A stretch of DNA of 64,000 bases, taken from Deltaproteobacteria bacterium. GTDB taxonomy: Bacteria > Desulfobacterota > Desulfuromonadia > Geobacterales > Geobacteraceae. The notes beneath the pieces are model-generated. The model made no database searches, was not told where the DNA came from, and saw only the letters and a list, made by a program, of their open reading frames with translations. The stretch is from positions 88,571 through 152,570 of the forward strand of contig JAJZUQ010000002.1 in NCBI GenBank assembly GCA_021848385.1. Direction: 5' to 3'. Made by a program: the position numbers and the translations under genes. Below, piece after piece: positions 56,847-64,000 of the stretch (position 1 is its first letter; each line of letters opens with the position of its first letter).

Positions 56847-58268
56847 ATGAAGCTCAATACCAAACTGGTGATCATCATGATGTCGCTCCTGGTCATCGCC
56901 ATCCTGACCCTCTTCATGATGAACCAGTACAGCCAGAACGACCTGGTTCACGAGATCCAGGAAAGCTCCACCGAGGTTTCCAAGGCAATCCAGCTCTCCG
57001 TGGAAGACCTCACCTCTGCGACAGAAGGCCAGTCGTCCCGCCTGACGGAATACCTGAAGGGCGCCCGGGACAAGGGTATCAATGAAATCAACATTATCGA
57101 CAACGAGGGGGAGATCATCAACTCTTCCGATCCGACAAAGGTCGGCAAAAAACGTGAGATCAAGAAACTGGAAAAGGGACTCAAGGCTTCCCCCCTGAGG
57201 GGAAGCGCCGGAACCTCTTCGATGCGCCCCTACAATCTGGTGGTGCCGGTTATCGTCGGCGACGAGCAGCTCGGTTACGTCCAGATCAACCTCCTCCTCG
57301 ACAACATCGGCAACATCCAGCATGCAAATTTCATCCGCCGGCTCATTGCCACGTCGCTCGTTTTCATGCTCGGCATATTCCTCACCTTTTACCTCGCCCG
57401 GCGCTATACCCGCCCGATCCATCGCCTGGCGGAGAACGTCAAGCTCGTTTCAGCCGGCGACCTGTCGGTAACCTTCCCGGTGGAGACCGGCGACGAAATC
57501 GGCGACCTGGCAGAAAGTTTCAACGAGATGGTGGCAAAACTTCGCGAGAAGGAAGCCCTGGAAAAGCGGCTCTACGAGGCGGAGCACCTCTCCAAGGTCG
57601 GACAACTGGCCTCCGGCATCGCCCACGAGATACGCAACCCCCTGAACTACATCAGTCTCGCCATCGACCATCTGAAGAGCGAGATACTGCCCGAGTGCAC
57701 GGAGCAGCATCGAACAGAACTGGAAGACCTGACCAACAAGATCAAGGAAGAGGTCCGCCGGGCAAACTACATGGTGCTTAACTTCATGAATTACGGACGC
57801 CCTCTCAAACTCCGCATTACCAGCTTTGCCTACCCGGAACTGGTGGCGAAGGCACTGCCGCTCCTGAAGGACAAACTCGACGAACAAAAAATCCGGATTG
57901 TGCCGGACATGCCCGGCAACCTCCCTCCCATCCAGGCAGACCAGGAATTGCTGCGCAACTGCCTGTTCAATTTCATCACCAATGCGGCCCAGGCCATGCC
58001 CGATGGAGGTGATATCACCCTGGGGGCGAGCTATGACGGTGAAAACAACTGTTTCCGCCTCACCTGCACCGATCAGGGAAAGGGAATCGAACCAGACGAA
58101 CTGGACAAGATATTCCAGCCCTACTTTACCACGAAAGAGGCCGGAATCGGCCTGGGACTTGCCATAACGGAACGGATCATCAAAGAACACGGTGGTGAAA
58201 TCACCCTGGCAAGCACCTTGGGAAAAGGGACCACCTTCACGATGGTCCTGCCGCAGAAAGTAAGGTAG
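56847..58268 (+). CDS. Membrane sensor histidine kinase (HAMP type)
   Basis: This kinase is 473 aa from ATG 56847 with AGGA upstream. It has a first membrane helix at 8-28, a periplasmic sensor region of about 145 residues, a second helix ('LIATSLVFMLGIFLTFYLA'), HAMP, a HisKA domain with 'GIAHEIRNPLNYI', and a HATPase domain with 'DQGKGIE' and 'GIGLGLAIT'. It pairs with the NtrC-type regulator encoded about 200 bases downstream. The last codons and the stop lie at the edge of an 11-unit GGTAGA array. Confidence 0.93.
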   Translation: MKLNTKLVIIMMSLLVIAILTLFMMNQYSQNDLVHEIQESSTEVSKAIQLSVEDLTSATEGQSSRLTEYLKGARDKGINEINIIDNEGEIINSSDPTKVGKKREIKKLEKGLKASPLRGSAGTSSMRPYNLVVPVIVGDEQLGYVQINLLLDNIGNIQHANFIRRLIATSLVFMLGIFLTFYLARRYTRPIHRLAENVKLVSAGDLSVTFPVETGDEIGDLAESFNEMVAKLREKEALEKRLYEAEHLSKVGQLASGIAHEIRNPLNYISLAIDHLKSEILPECTEQHRTELEDLTNKIKEEVRRANYMVLNFMNYGRPLKLRITSFAYPELVAKALPLLKDKLDEQKIRIVPDMPGNLPPIQADQELLRNCLFNFITNAAQAMPDGGDITLGASYDGENNCFRLTCTDQGKGIEPDELDKIFQPYFTTKEAGIGLGLAITERIIKEHGGEITLASTLGKGTTFTMVLPQKVR

Positions 58269-58330
58269 AGGTAGAGGTAGAGGTAGAGGTAGAGGTAGAG
58301 GTAGAGGTAGAGGTAGAGGTAGAGGTAGAG
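58264..58330 (+). repeat. GGTAGA hexanucleotide array, 11 units
   Basis: Eleven perfect GGTAGA units plus one base run directly from the last codon and TAG stop of the kinase gene. Unit number may vary between strains by slippage. Because each unit is six bases, gain or loss would not move the stop codon. Degenerate hexamers continue around 58372-58395 and 58422-58447. Confidence 0.95.
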
Positions 58331-58463
58331 AAAAGGCTATCTCTGAACTCTCGATATTCAACAAAAAAACAGGCACGGTAACAGGTACAGGCCGGGGAAA
58401 TACGAATCTAGCGTTTCCCCTTTACCTCTTCCTCTACCTTTTCCTGTCTCCAAAGGAGACGCC

Positions 58464-59828
58464 ATGGCGGGCAAAATACTGGTAGTGGACGATGAAAAGG
58501 GGCAGCGGGAGATCCTCCAGACGATCCTCAGTCGGGAAGGGTACCGGGTCACAGCCGTTCCTGGTGGAAAGGAGGCCCTGGCCTGGCTTGAGGAAGAGGA
58601 ATTCGACCTCCTGCTAACCGATCTGAAGATGCAGGGAATGTCCGGCATGGAACTCATGGAGCAGGCGCTGGCGGCCAACCCCCGGCAGTGCGTCGTGATC
58701 ATGACCGCCCACGGCACGGTTGACTCCGCGGTAGAGGCGATGAAGAAGGGTGCCTTCGACTACATGGAGAAACCGATCGAGCGGGAAGACCTTCTCCTGA
58801 CGCTGAAAAGGGCCTTCGAGCATATCGGACTTGTCCGGGAAAACTTGTCGCTCCACCGAAAGCTGGCGGAGACCATGACGATCCCCAATATAATCGGCGA
58901 ACATCCGAAGATCAAAGAAGTATTTCGCATCATCAACAAGATCGCCCCAACCGTTTCCACGGTTCTTGTCTACGGGGAGTCGGGGACCGGCAAGGAGCTG
59001 GTGGCCCGTGCGATCCACGACGGCAGCCTTCGCAAGGACAAACCGTTCTTCGCCATCAACTGCGCCGCCATTCCCGACACCCTCATCGAATCTGAGCTGT
59101 TCGGCCATGAAAAGGGCTCCTTCACCGGAGCCGGCAGCCGGGAAATCGGAATATTCGAGGCAGCCGACGGCGGGACCGTCTTCCTCGACGAGATCGGCGA
59201 GATGAATGTGGGGATGCAGGCCAAACTTCTCCGCACCATCCAGGAGAAGGAAATTCGCCGGGTGGGAGGGAAAATCAACGTCCCGGTGGACGTGCGGATC
59301 ATTTCCGCCACCAACAAGGACCTTGAAGCGGAGATCCGTCGAGGTAATTTCCGGGAAGACCTTTTCTACCGCTTAAACGTCATCCGCATCAGTCTCCCCC
59401 CTCTCCGTGAGCGGGGGAGCGATATAGCTGCCCTGGCCGATTTCTTCGTCCGCAAATACAGTTCCGCAGCGGGTCTCCCGCTCAAGGGCATCTCAAAACC
59501 GGCGCTGAAACTTCTCCTCAACTACGGCTGGCCCGGCAACGTCCGCCAGTTGGAATCGGTCATCGAGCGAGGGGTGTTGATGGCAGAAAGTGACTACATC
59601 GAACCGGAAGACCTCCCCGCCGAGATCCACGAGGAAGGGACGGCAACAGCCCGCCTCCCCTTCGAATTCCCCGTCGAAGGGATATCCATCGAGAGCCTGG
59701 AAAGGGAGCTCATCGTCAAGGCAATGGACCGGGCCGGATGGGTCATCAGCAAGGCCGCCCCTCTTCTCGGCATGAGCTACAAAACCCTCCAGTACCGCCT
59801 GGAAAAATTCGGCATCGAAAAACCATAG
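58464..59828 (+). CDS. NtrC-family sigma-54 response regulator
   Basis: This 454-aa regulator has a receiver domain with acceptor Asp53 in 'LTDLKMQ', an AAA+ domain with Walker A 'GESGTGKE' and 'FLDEIGE', and a C-terminal Fis-type helix-turn-helix ('SKAAPLLGMSYKTLQYRL'). The sigma-54 contact loop reads GSFTGA, a mild variant of GAFTGA. AAAGGAG precedes the ATG. It is the partner of the preceding kinase. The target may be the adjacent glgP or an unlinked gene; neither can be shown here. Confidence 0.94.
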   Translation: MAGKILVVDDEKGQREILQTILSREGYRVTAVPGGKEALAWLEEEEFDLLLTDLKMQGMSGMELMEQALAANPRQCVVIMTAHGTVDSAVEAMKKGAFDYMEKPIEREDLLLTLKRAFEHIGLVRENLSLHRKLAETMTIPNIIGEHPKIKEVFRIINKIAPTVSTVLVYGESGTGKELVARAIHDGSLRKDKPFFAINCAAIPDTLIESELFGHEKGSFTGAGSREIGIFEAADGGTVFLDEIGEMNVGMQAKLLRTIQEKEIRRVGGKINVPVDVRIISATNKDLEAEIRRGNFREDLFYRLNVIRISLPPLRERGSDIAALADFFVRKYSSAAGLPLKGISKPALKLLLNYGWPGNVRQLESVIERGVLMAESDYIEPEDLPAEIHEEGTATARLPFEFPVEGISIESLERELIVKAMDRAGWVISKAAPLLGMSYKTLQYRLEKFGIEKP

Positions 59829-59979
59829 TTTCCCCGTACTTGTGAACGGTACTCCATCTGATATCATGGATAAGCCGTTCACCCGCATCGTTACCCGAAG
59901 ACGCAGCATGTTGCCACTCCACGTGGTGCGTTGCACAAACCCTGTTCATCCCGATTTCGCTCGACGAAGGAGTAGTCCC

Positions 59980-62544
59980 ATGGATTTCAACAAAATGCTT
60001 CACCGCTTCACGGTGGTCCCCTCCCTGCCGGAGGAACTGGCGGCGCTGCATCGGATCGCCTACAACATCTGCTGGACCTGGGAGCCTGAAGCGATCGAAC
60101 TCTTCAAACGTCTCGACCAGGAACTCTGGAAAGAGACCCGCCACAACCCGGTGGAGATGCTCGGCATCCTTCAGCAGGCAACCCTGGAAAATCTCAAGCA
60201 CGATGACGGATTCATGTCCCACCTGGCGCGGGTCGAGGAAAAAATCAACGACTACCTCTCCGCAAGGAGCTGGTTCGACAGGTTGTACAAGGGGGGAAAA
60301 GGGGTGCAGTTTGCCTATTTCTCCATGGAATTCGGCATCCACGAATCACTCCCCATCTACTCCGGTGGACTCGGCATCCTGGCAGGCGACCATCTGAAAT
60401 CGGCCAGCGACCTGGGGATACCCCTCTGCGGCGTCGGCCTCCTGTACCGGCAGGGTTATTTCCGCCAGTACCTTAACATCGAGGGTTGGCAGCAGGAGTA
60501 TTACCCGGAAAACGACTTCTACAATCTCCCCCTCCACCAGGAACGGGACAAGGAGGGGAATCCCGTCAGTTTCGACCTGGATCTGGCGGGGCGGCGGGTG
60601 CGGGTTCACGTCTGGCGGGTCCAGGTCGGGCGGGTTCCCCTCTACCTCCTGGATACCAACCTGGACGATAACGCCCCGGAAGACAGGGAAATCACTACCC
60701 GGCTCTACGGCGGCGACCAGGACATGCGCATTCGCCAGGAAATTCTCCTCGGTATCGGCGGGATACGGGCACTGCGTGCCATCGGTATCGATCCCCAGGT
60801 CTGCCACATGAACGAGGGGCATGCCGCCTTCCTCGCTCTGGAGCGTATCAGGATCATCATGGAAGAAAATAAACTCAGATTCAGCGAAGCACGGGAAGCG
60901 GTCAAATCAGGCAACATCTTCACCACCCATACGCCGGTGGAAGCAGGCATCGATCATTTCCCGGCGGACCTGCTGGAAAAATACCTGGGACGCTATTACC
61001 GGAGCATGGGACTCTCCCGCGAGGAATTTCTCGGTCTCGGCCGGCAGAACCCCAGGAATCCCGGTGAGAGCTTCTGCATGGCCGTGCTGGCCCTCAAACT
61101 GGCCGACTTCAGCAACGGCGTGAGCGAGCTCCACGGTGAGGTCTCCCGTAAGATGTGGAAGAACGTCTGGCCCGAACTCCCGGAAGAGCAGCTCCCCCTC
61201 TCCTCCGTCACCAACGGCGTCCATATGAAGACATGGATCGCAACGGAAAAGGCAGGCCTCCTCATCCGCTACCTGGGAACACGCTGGCTGGAAGACTCCA
61301 CCGACCACAACCTGTGGCGCAAGGTTAACCGCATCCCCGATGCCGAGCTGTGGCGGACCCACAGCCGCTGCCGCGAAAAACTTGTTGATTTCTCCCGTCG
61401 CCGGCTCAAGGAACAGCTCACCAAGGTGGGCGCGACAGCCAAAGAGATCGTCGTGGCCGACGAAGTCTTCGACCCCGGCATCCTTACCATCGGCTTCGCC
61501 CGCCGCTTCGCCACTTACAAGCGCGGGACTTTGCTGCTGCGCGACCTGGACCGGCTTGAGCGGCTGCTCAACGACCCGGCCCGACCGGTACAGATCATCT
61601 TTGCCGGCAAGGCCCACCCTGCTGATCACCAGGGGAAGGAACTGATCAGGGAAATCGTCCAGCTCTCCCACCAGGAGCGGTTCCGGCACCGTATCGTCTT
61701 CATTGAGGACTATGACATGGCCGTGGCCCGTCACATGGTACAGGGTGTCGATGTCTGGCTGAATACCCCGCGTCGTCCCATGGAGGCCAGCGGCACGAGC
61801 GGCATGAAAGTCGCCTTCAACGGCGGGCTCAACATGAGCATCCTCGACGGCTGGTGGTGCGAAGGTTACAAAGGTAACAACGGCTGGGCCATCGGCAGTG
61901 GCGAAGTCTACGACGACATTGAGTACCAGAACGAAGTGGAAAGCCGTGCCATGTACGACCTCCTGGAAAAAGAGGTCGTACCGCTCTTCTACGACCGGGG
62001 GGCCGACGGCATACCCCGTGGCTGGACCGCCTGCATGAAGGCATCCCTCCAAACACTCTGCCCGGTTTTTTCCACCGACCGCATGGTATGCGAATATACT
62101 GACCGCTTTTACCTCGCCGCCAGGAAACAGTCGCAACTCCTTGGCAACAGCGAATTTGAGCTCTCCATCGACCTTGCGGCCTGGAAGGAGAAGATCCATC
62201 GCAACTGGCATCAAGTCAGGATTGACGGAGTTGAAGCGGACGGGGGACGGGAAGTGTCCGTCGGCGACCGCATCAATGTCAGTGCAACCATCTGCTGCGG
62301 CGAAATTCCCATCGAAGAGGTGTCGGTTGATGCCTACTTCGGTGTCCTCGATTCCCGCGGCGCCATTGTCGGAGGGGAATTGATCTCGCTGGAAACGGCA
62401 ACCGCCTTGGGGGACGGGAACTACCAGTTAAGCGGCGAGATGGAGTGCCGGTTCTGCGGCCGCCACGGCTTTCTGGTCCGGGTCATGCCGAAACACCCCG
62501 TACTCGGGGCAACATACGAACCGGGGCTTCTTGTCTGGGGATAA
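59980..62544 (+). CDS. glgP: Alpha-glucan (glycogen) phosphorylase, GlgP type
   Basis: This enzyme is 854 aa from ATG 59980 with AAGGAG seven bases upstream; the track's 46 extra residues are leader. It belongs to the phosphorylase subgroup with an N-terminal DUF3417 region ('HRIAYNICWTWEPEAIELF'). 'YFSMEFGIHESLPIYSGGLG' and 'MNEGHAAFLALERI' are characteristic, and the pyridoxal-phosphate lysine lies in 'EASGTSGMKVAFNGG'. It releases glucose-1-phosphate from glycogen or maltodextrin, the reverse of the storage route that uses GlgA. Confidence 0.94.
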   Translation: MDFNKMLHRFTVVPSLPEELAALHRIAYNICWTWEPEAIELFKRLDQELWKETRHNPVEMLGILQQATLENLKHDDGFMSHLARVEEKINDYLSARSWFDRLYKGGKGVQFAYFSMEFGIHESLPIYSGGLGILAGDHLKSASDLGIPLCGVGLLYRQGYFRQYLNIEGWQQEYYPENDFYNLPLHQERDKEGNPVSFDLDLAGRRVRVHVWRVQVGRVPLYLLDTNLDDNAPEDREITTRLYGGDQDMRIRQEILLGIGGIRALRAIGIDPQVCHMNEGHAAFLALERIRIIMEENKLRFSEAREAVKSGNIFTTHTPVEAGIDHFPADLLEKYLGRYYRSMGLSREEFLGLGRQNPRNPGESFCMAVLALKLADFSNGVSELHGEVSRKMWKNVWPELPEEQLPLSSVTNGVHMKTWIATEKAGLLIRYLGTRWLEDSTDHNLWRKVNRIPDAELWRTHSRCREKLVDFSRRRLKEQLTKVGATAKEIVVADEVFDPGILTIGFARRFATYKRGTLLLRDLDRLERLLNDPARPVQIIFAGKAHPADHQGKELIREIVQLSHQERFRHRIVFIEDYDMAVARHMVQGVDVWLNTPRRPMEASGTSGMKVAFNGGLNMSILDGWWCEGYKGNNGWAIGSGEVYDDIEYQNEVESRAMYDLLEKEVVPLFYDRGADGIPRGWTACMKASLQTLCPVFSTDRMVCEYTDRFYLAARKQSQLLGNSEFELSIDLAAWKEKIHRNWHQVRIDGVEADGGREVSVGDRINVSATICCGEIPIEEVSVDAYFGVLDSRGAIVGGELISLETATALGDGNYQLSGEMECRFCGRHGFLVRVMPKHPVLGATYEPGLLVWG

Positions 62545-62602
62545 CCCGTTTCCAAAATCCGGCCACCTCCCCACGCGGTTTCAGGCATATCTCAGGTTTT
62601 GG

Positions 62603-62631
62603 TTGAACTGAACGGGGAAAAGGGGTATTAT
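62603..62631 (+). promoter_or_regulatory. Sigma-70-type promoter of the Omp85-like gene
   Basis: TTGAAC at 62603 and TATTAT at 62626 are separated by 17 bases, about 40 bases before the start codon of the next gene. Confidence 0.55.
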
Positions 62632-62670
62632 TTCAACTCTTTTACCCTGTGATATCCGAGAGATGGCCCA

Positions 62671-63921
62671 ATGTGCAGTAATTCCACACTACGTATGATC
62701 CTGTTTGTTCTGCTTGCGGGACTTTCGGCCTGCACCAGCATGGTTCCCCGCAAGGACCTCCCCTATCCCCTGACCAACCAGGAATCGGGCGACCCGGTAA
62801 AGGTGGTCAGCATTCCCCTCCCGGTCATCGCTTCAAGCCCCAACGAGGGGGTCACCTCCGGTGCTCTGACCGCCTTCCTCATTCACGACAAACATGACGA
62901 AATCAATACTCTCCTGGCCCCCCAGGTAAACTACAATACCAACTTCGGCACCACCGCCACCCTCTATGGCGCCTTCTATCCCACTCCGGACCTGTTCTGG
63001 GAGGTCAACCTCGCCAAATCGTCCAAGGTCAACGATGATGTGGAAGTACGCTTTCGCGACACAACCCTTCTCAACCACGAACTGGAACTGAACGGCTACG
63101 TTTTCTACTTCACCGACGGGTCGGCCCGCTTCTTCGGCTTTCAGTCCAACAGCACCAAGCAGGGAGAGACCAACTATGCCGACCAGGAGTTCGGCTTCAA
63201 CGTAAGCGCCGGGTACAAGTTTGGCAAACATTACCAGCTTGTTTTCGGTGAGCGCCTCAAAGGTGACAACATCATGAGGGGTGCCTTTTCCTCCATACCC
63301 TTCATCCGTGACCGTTACTCCGTACAGGACGTTCCCGGCATCGACGGCTTCACCGTCCACGCTCAGCGACTTGCCTTGGTCTACAGCACCCTCAACTCGT
63401 CCAATATGCCAACCTTTGGCGGTTACTCAAAGATATCGGTTGAAAACAGCTCAAAACTCCTCGGCAGCACTGCCGAATATCGCCACTATGAAGTGGAGGC
63501 CAAGGGGTTCATCCCTCTCGACAATGCACGCTATGTCAGCGCCTTCCGCCTCGCTTACAACCAGACTCTCGGCAACAGTGTCCCCTTTCTGGAACGAAGT
63601 ATCCTGGGGGGAGAAACTACTCTGCGGGGATACGGCCGCAACCGCTTCATCGACAACAGTTATCTTCTCCTCAATCTTGAGGAGCGGATCCGTCTGTTCC
63701 GCTGGGAGGTCTTCAACGTCGATGCCGATTGGGAGGTTGCCCCCTTCGTCGACCTGGGATCGGTCATGAAGTCACTCGCCCAGTTCAGATCCAGCAGCTT
63801 CGAATTCAACCCCGGTGTCGGCGTCCGGGCGGTTGTCCGCCCCAATCTTATCGGCCGGGTCGATGTAGGATTCGGAAAAGACGGACCCGCCGTGTTCGTC
63901 GGCCTCGGCTATCCGTTCTGA
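62671..63921 (+). CDS. Omp85-like outer-membrane lipoprotein (surface antigen barrel)
   Basis: This 416-aa protein has a lipoprotein signal sequence, 'ILFVLLAGLSAC', with the lipidated Cys at residue 21. The mature part has no POTRA domains and consists of a 16-strand-type barrel like the C-terminal domain of BamA. The substrate-loop motif is in 'LGGETTLRGYGRNRF', and the chain ends in 'VGLGYPF'. Proteins of this short Omp85 type are membrane translocation or surface proteins without a fixed role. A lipidated N-terminus on such a barrel is not the usual arrangement. The ribosome binding site is weak. Confidence 0.8.
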   Translation: MCSNSTLRMILFVLLAGLSACTSMVPRKDLPYPLTNQESGDPVKVVSIPLPVIASSPNEGVTSGALTAFLIHDKHDEINTLLAPQVNYNTNFGTTATLYGAFYPTPDLFWEVNLAKSSKVNDDVEVRFRDTTLLNHELELNGYVFYFTDGSARFFGFQSNSTKQGETNYADQEFGFNVSAGYKFGKHYQLVFGERLKGDNIMRGAFSSIPFIRDRYSVQDVPGIDGFTVHAQRLALVYSTLNSSNMPTFGGYSKISVENSSKLLGSTAEYRHYEVEAKGFIPLDNARYVSAFRLAYNQTLGNSVPFLERSILGGETTLRGYGRNRFIDNSYLLLNLEERIRLFRWEVFNVDADWEVAPFVDLGSVMKSLAQFRSSSFEFNPGVGVRAVVRPNLIGRVDVGFGKDGPAVFVGLGYPF

Positions 63922-63947
63922 CATACGGTACAGCACAAGGGGGTACC

Positions 63948-64000
63948 ATGGAAAAAACAACTTGGTCTGTCCCGGACCTGTTGCAACTCTCCGGCGGGTA
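63948..64000 (+). CDS. Start of a gene cut by the window end
   Basis: ATG 63948 has AAGGGGG upstream with normal spacing and opens a frame beginning 'MEKTTWSVPDLLQLSGG'. This resembles the N-terminal dimerisation segment of a class of small-molecule methyltransferases, but 17 residues are not enough to be sure. The gene runs beyond the window. Confidence 0.6.
   Translation, partial: MEKTTWSVPDLLQLSGG

Noticed and set aside
58264-58330. Possible CRISPR array
   Set aside because: The repeat has a six-base unit with no spacers, so it is a microsatellite. No cas genes or spaced repeats were seen anywhere in the window.
57450-58376. 308-aa minus-strand ORF with a Leu-Pro repeat
   Set aside because: It is antisense to the kinase gene, and the Leu-Pro run is just the reverse reading of the GGTAGA array.
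60907-62214. 435-aa minus-strand ORF
   Set aside because: It is antisense to glgP, which is clearly coding.

Overview
The window looks like a chromosomal segment of a Geobacter-type bacterium (Desulfuromonadales/Geobacterales). That is inference from gene content, not a database match. The evidence is the dense set of two-component and chemotaxis proteins, a Geobacter-style beta-barrel porin next to methylmalonyl-CoA genes, a lactate/glycolate oxidase pair (GlcD/GlcF), a K+-independent-type membrane pyrophosphatase, a full hyp maturation set, and moderately GC-rich DNA with AT-rich regulatory gaps. The order porin / epimerase / mutase / carboxylase / GlcF-GlcD / pyrophosphatase, close to purA-hisZ, agrees with what I recall of the Geobacter sulfurreducens backbone. 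I see no prophage, intact IS element or CRISPR array.

Layout. 1-7276 (+): distal part of a type II secretion operon, gspE(end)-F-G-H-I-J-K-L-M-N. 7318-15121 (-): a signalling block with one chemoreceptor, two stand-alone receiver proteins, an NtrC-type regulator coupled to a membrane histidine kinase, and a receiver fused to a kinase dimerisation domain without its ATPase. 15942-19028 (+): a glutamate/aspartate-type ABC importer. 19159-25108 (-): an M48 protease, a small membrane protein, an RhlE-type helicase, a histidine kinase with a Cys-rich PAS domain and a two-OB-fold exported protein. 25277-25516: a GDSL-esterase remnant. 25790-28636 (-): hisZ, purA, tRNA-Lys and tRNA-Glu. 28818-32327 (-): a VCBS exported protein, a small periplasmic protein and an outer-membrane porin. 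33002-40764 (-): methylmalonyl-CoA epimerase, mutase large subunit, biotin-dependent acyl-CoA carboxylase subunits and an XRE-cupin regulator. 41003-45192 (-): glcF, glcD and larA. 45405-48541 (+): hppA and an unrecognised exported protein. 48641-56601 (-): hypA-B-F-C-D-E and glgA. 56847-64000 (+): a kinase/NtrC-type regulator pair, glgP, an Omp85-like lipoprotein and the start of another gene.

How the genes fit together. LarA can interconvert lactate enantiomers and GlcD/GlcF can oxidise a 2-hydroxyacid such as D-lactate. The neighbouring carboxylase, epimerase and mutase form the propionyl-CoA to succinyl-CoA route, and the XRE-cupin protein between the two sets is the obvious candidate regulator. 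No cobalamin-binding mutase subunit is present. HypA-F build the NiFe-hydrogenase active site, but no hydrogenase structural gene is in the window. glgA and glgP, which make and break down glycogen, flank the hyp operon and a kinase/regulator pair.

The most unusual non-coding features are three copies of a ~120-bp hairpin-bearing repeat with terminal inverted repeats, one of which encodes the last ten codons and stop of hypF; a GGTAGA hexamer array (11 units) that begins in the stop codon of a kinase gene, with a related array beginning in the hypB stop codon; a 23-bp near-perfect palindrome upstream of the XRE-cupin gene; and an intergenic region with a structured leader and a Cys-rich 35-codon ORF. 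I found no clear new defence or biosynthetic system.
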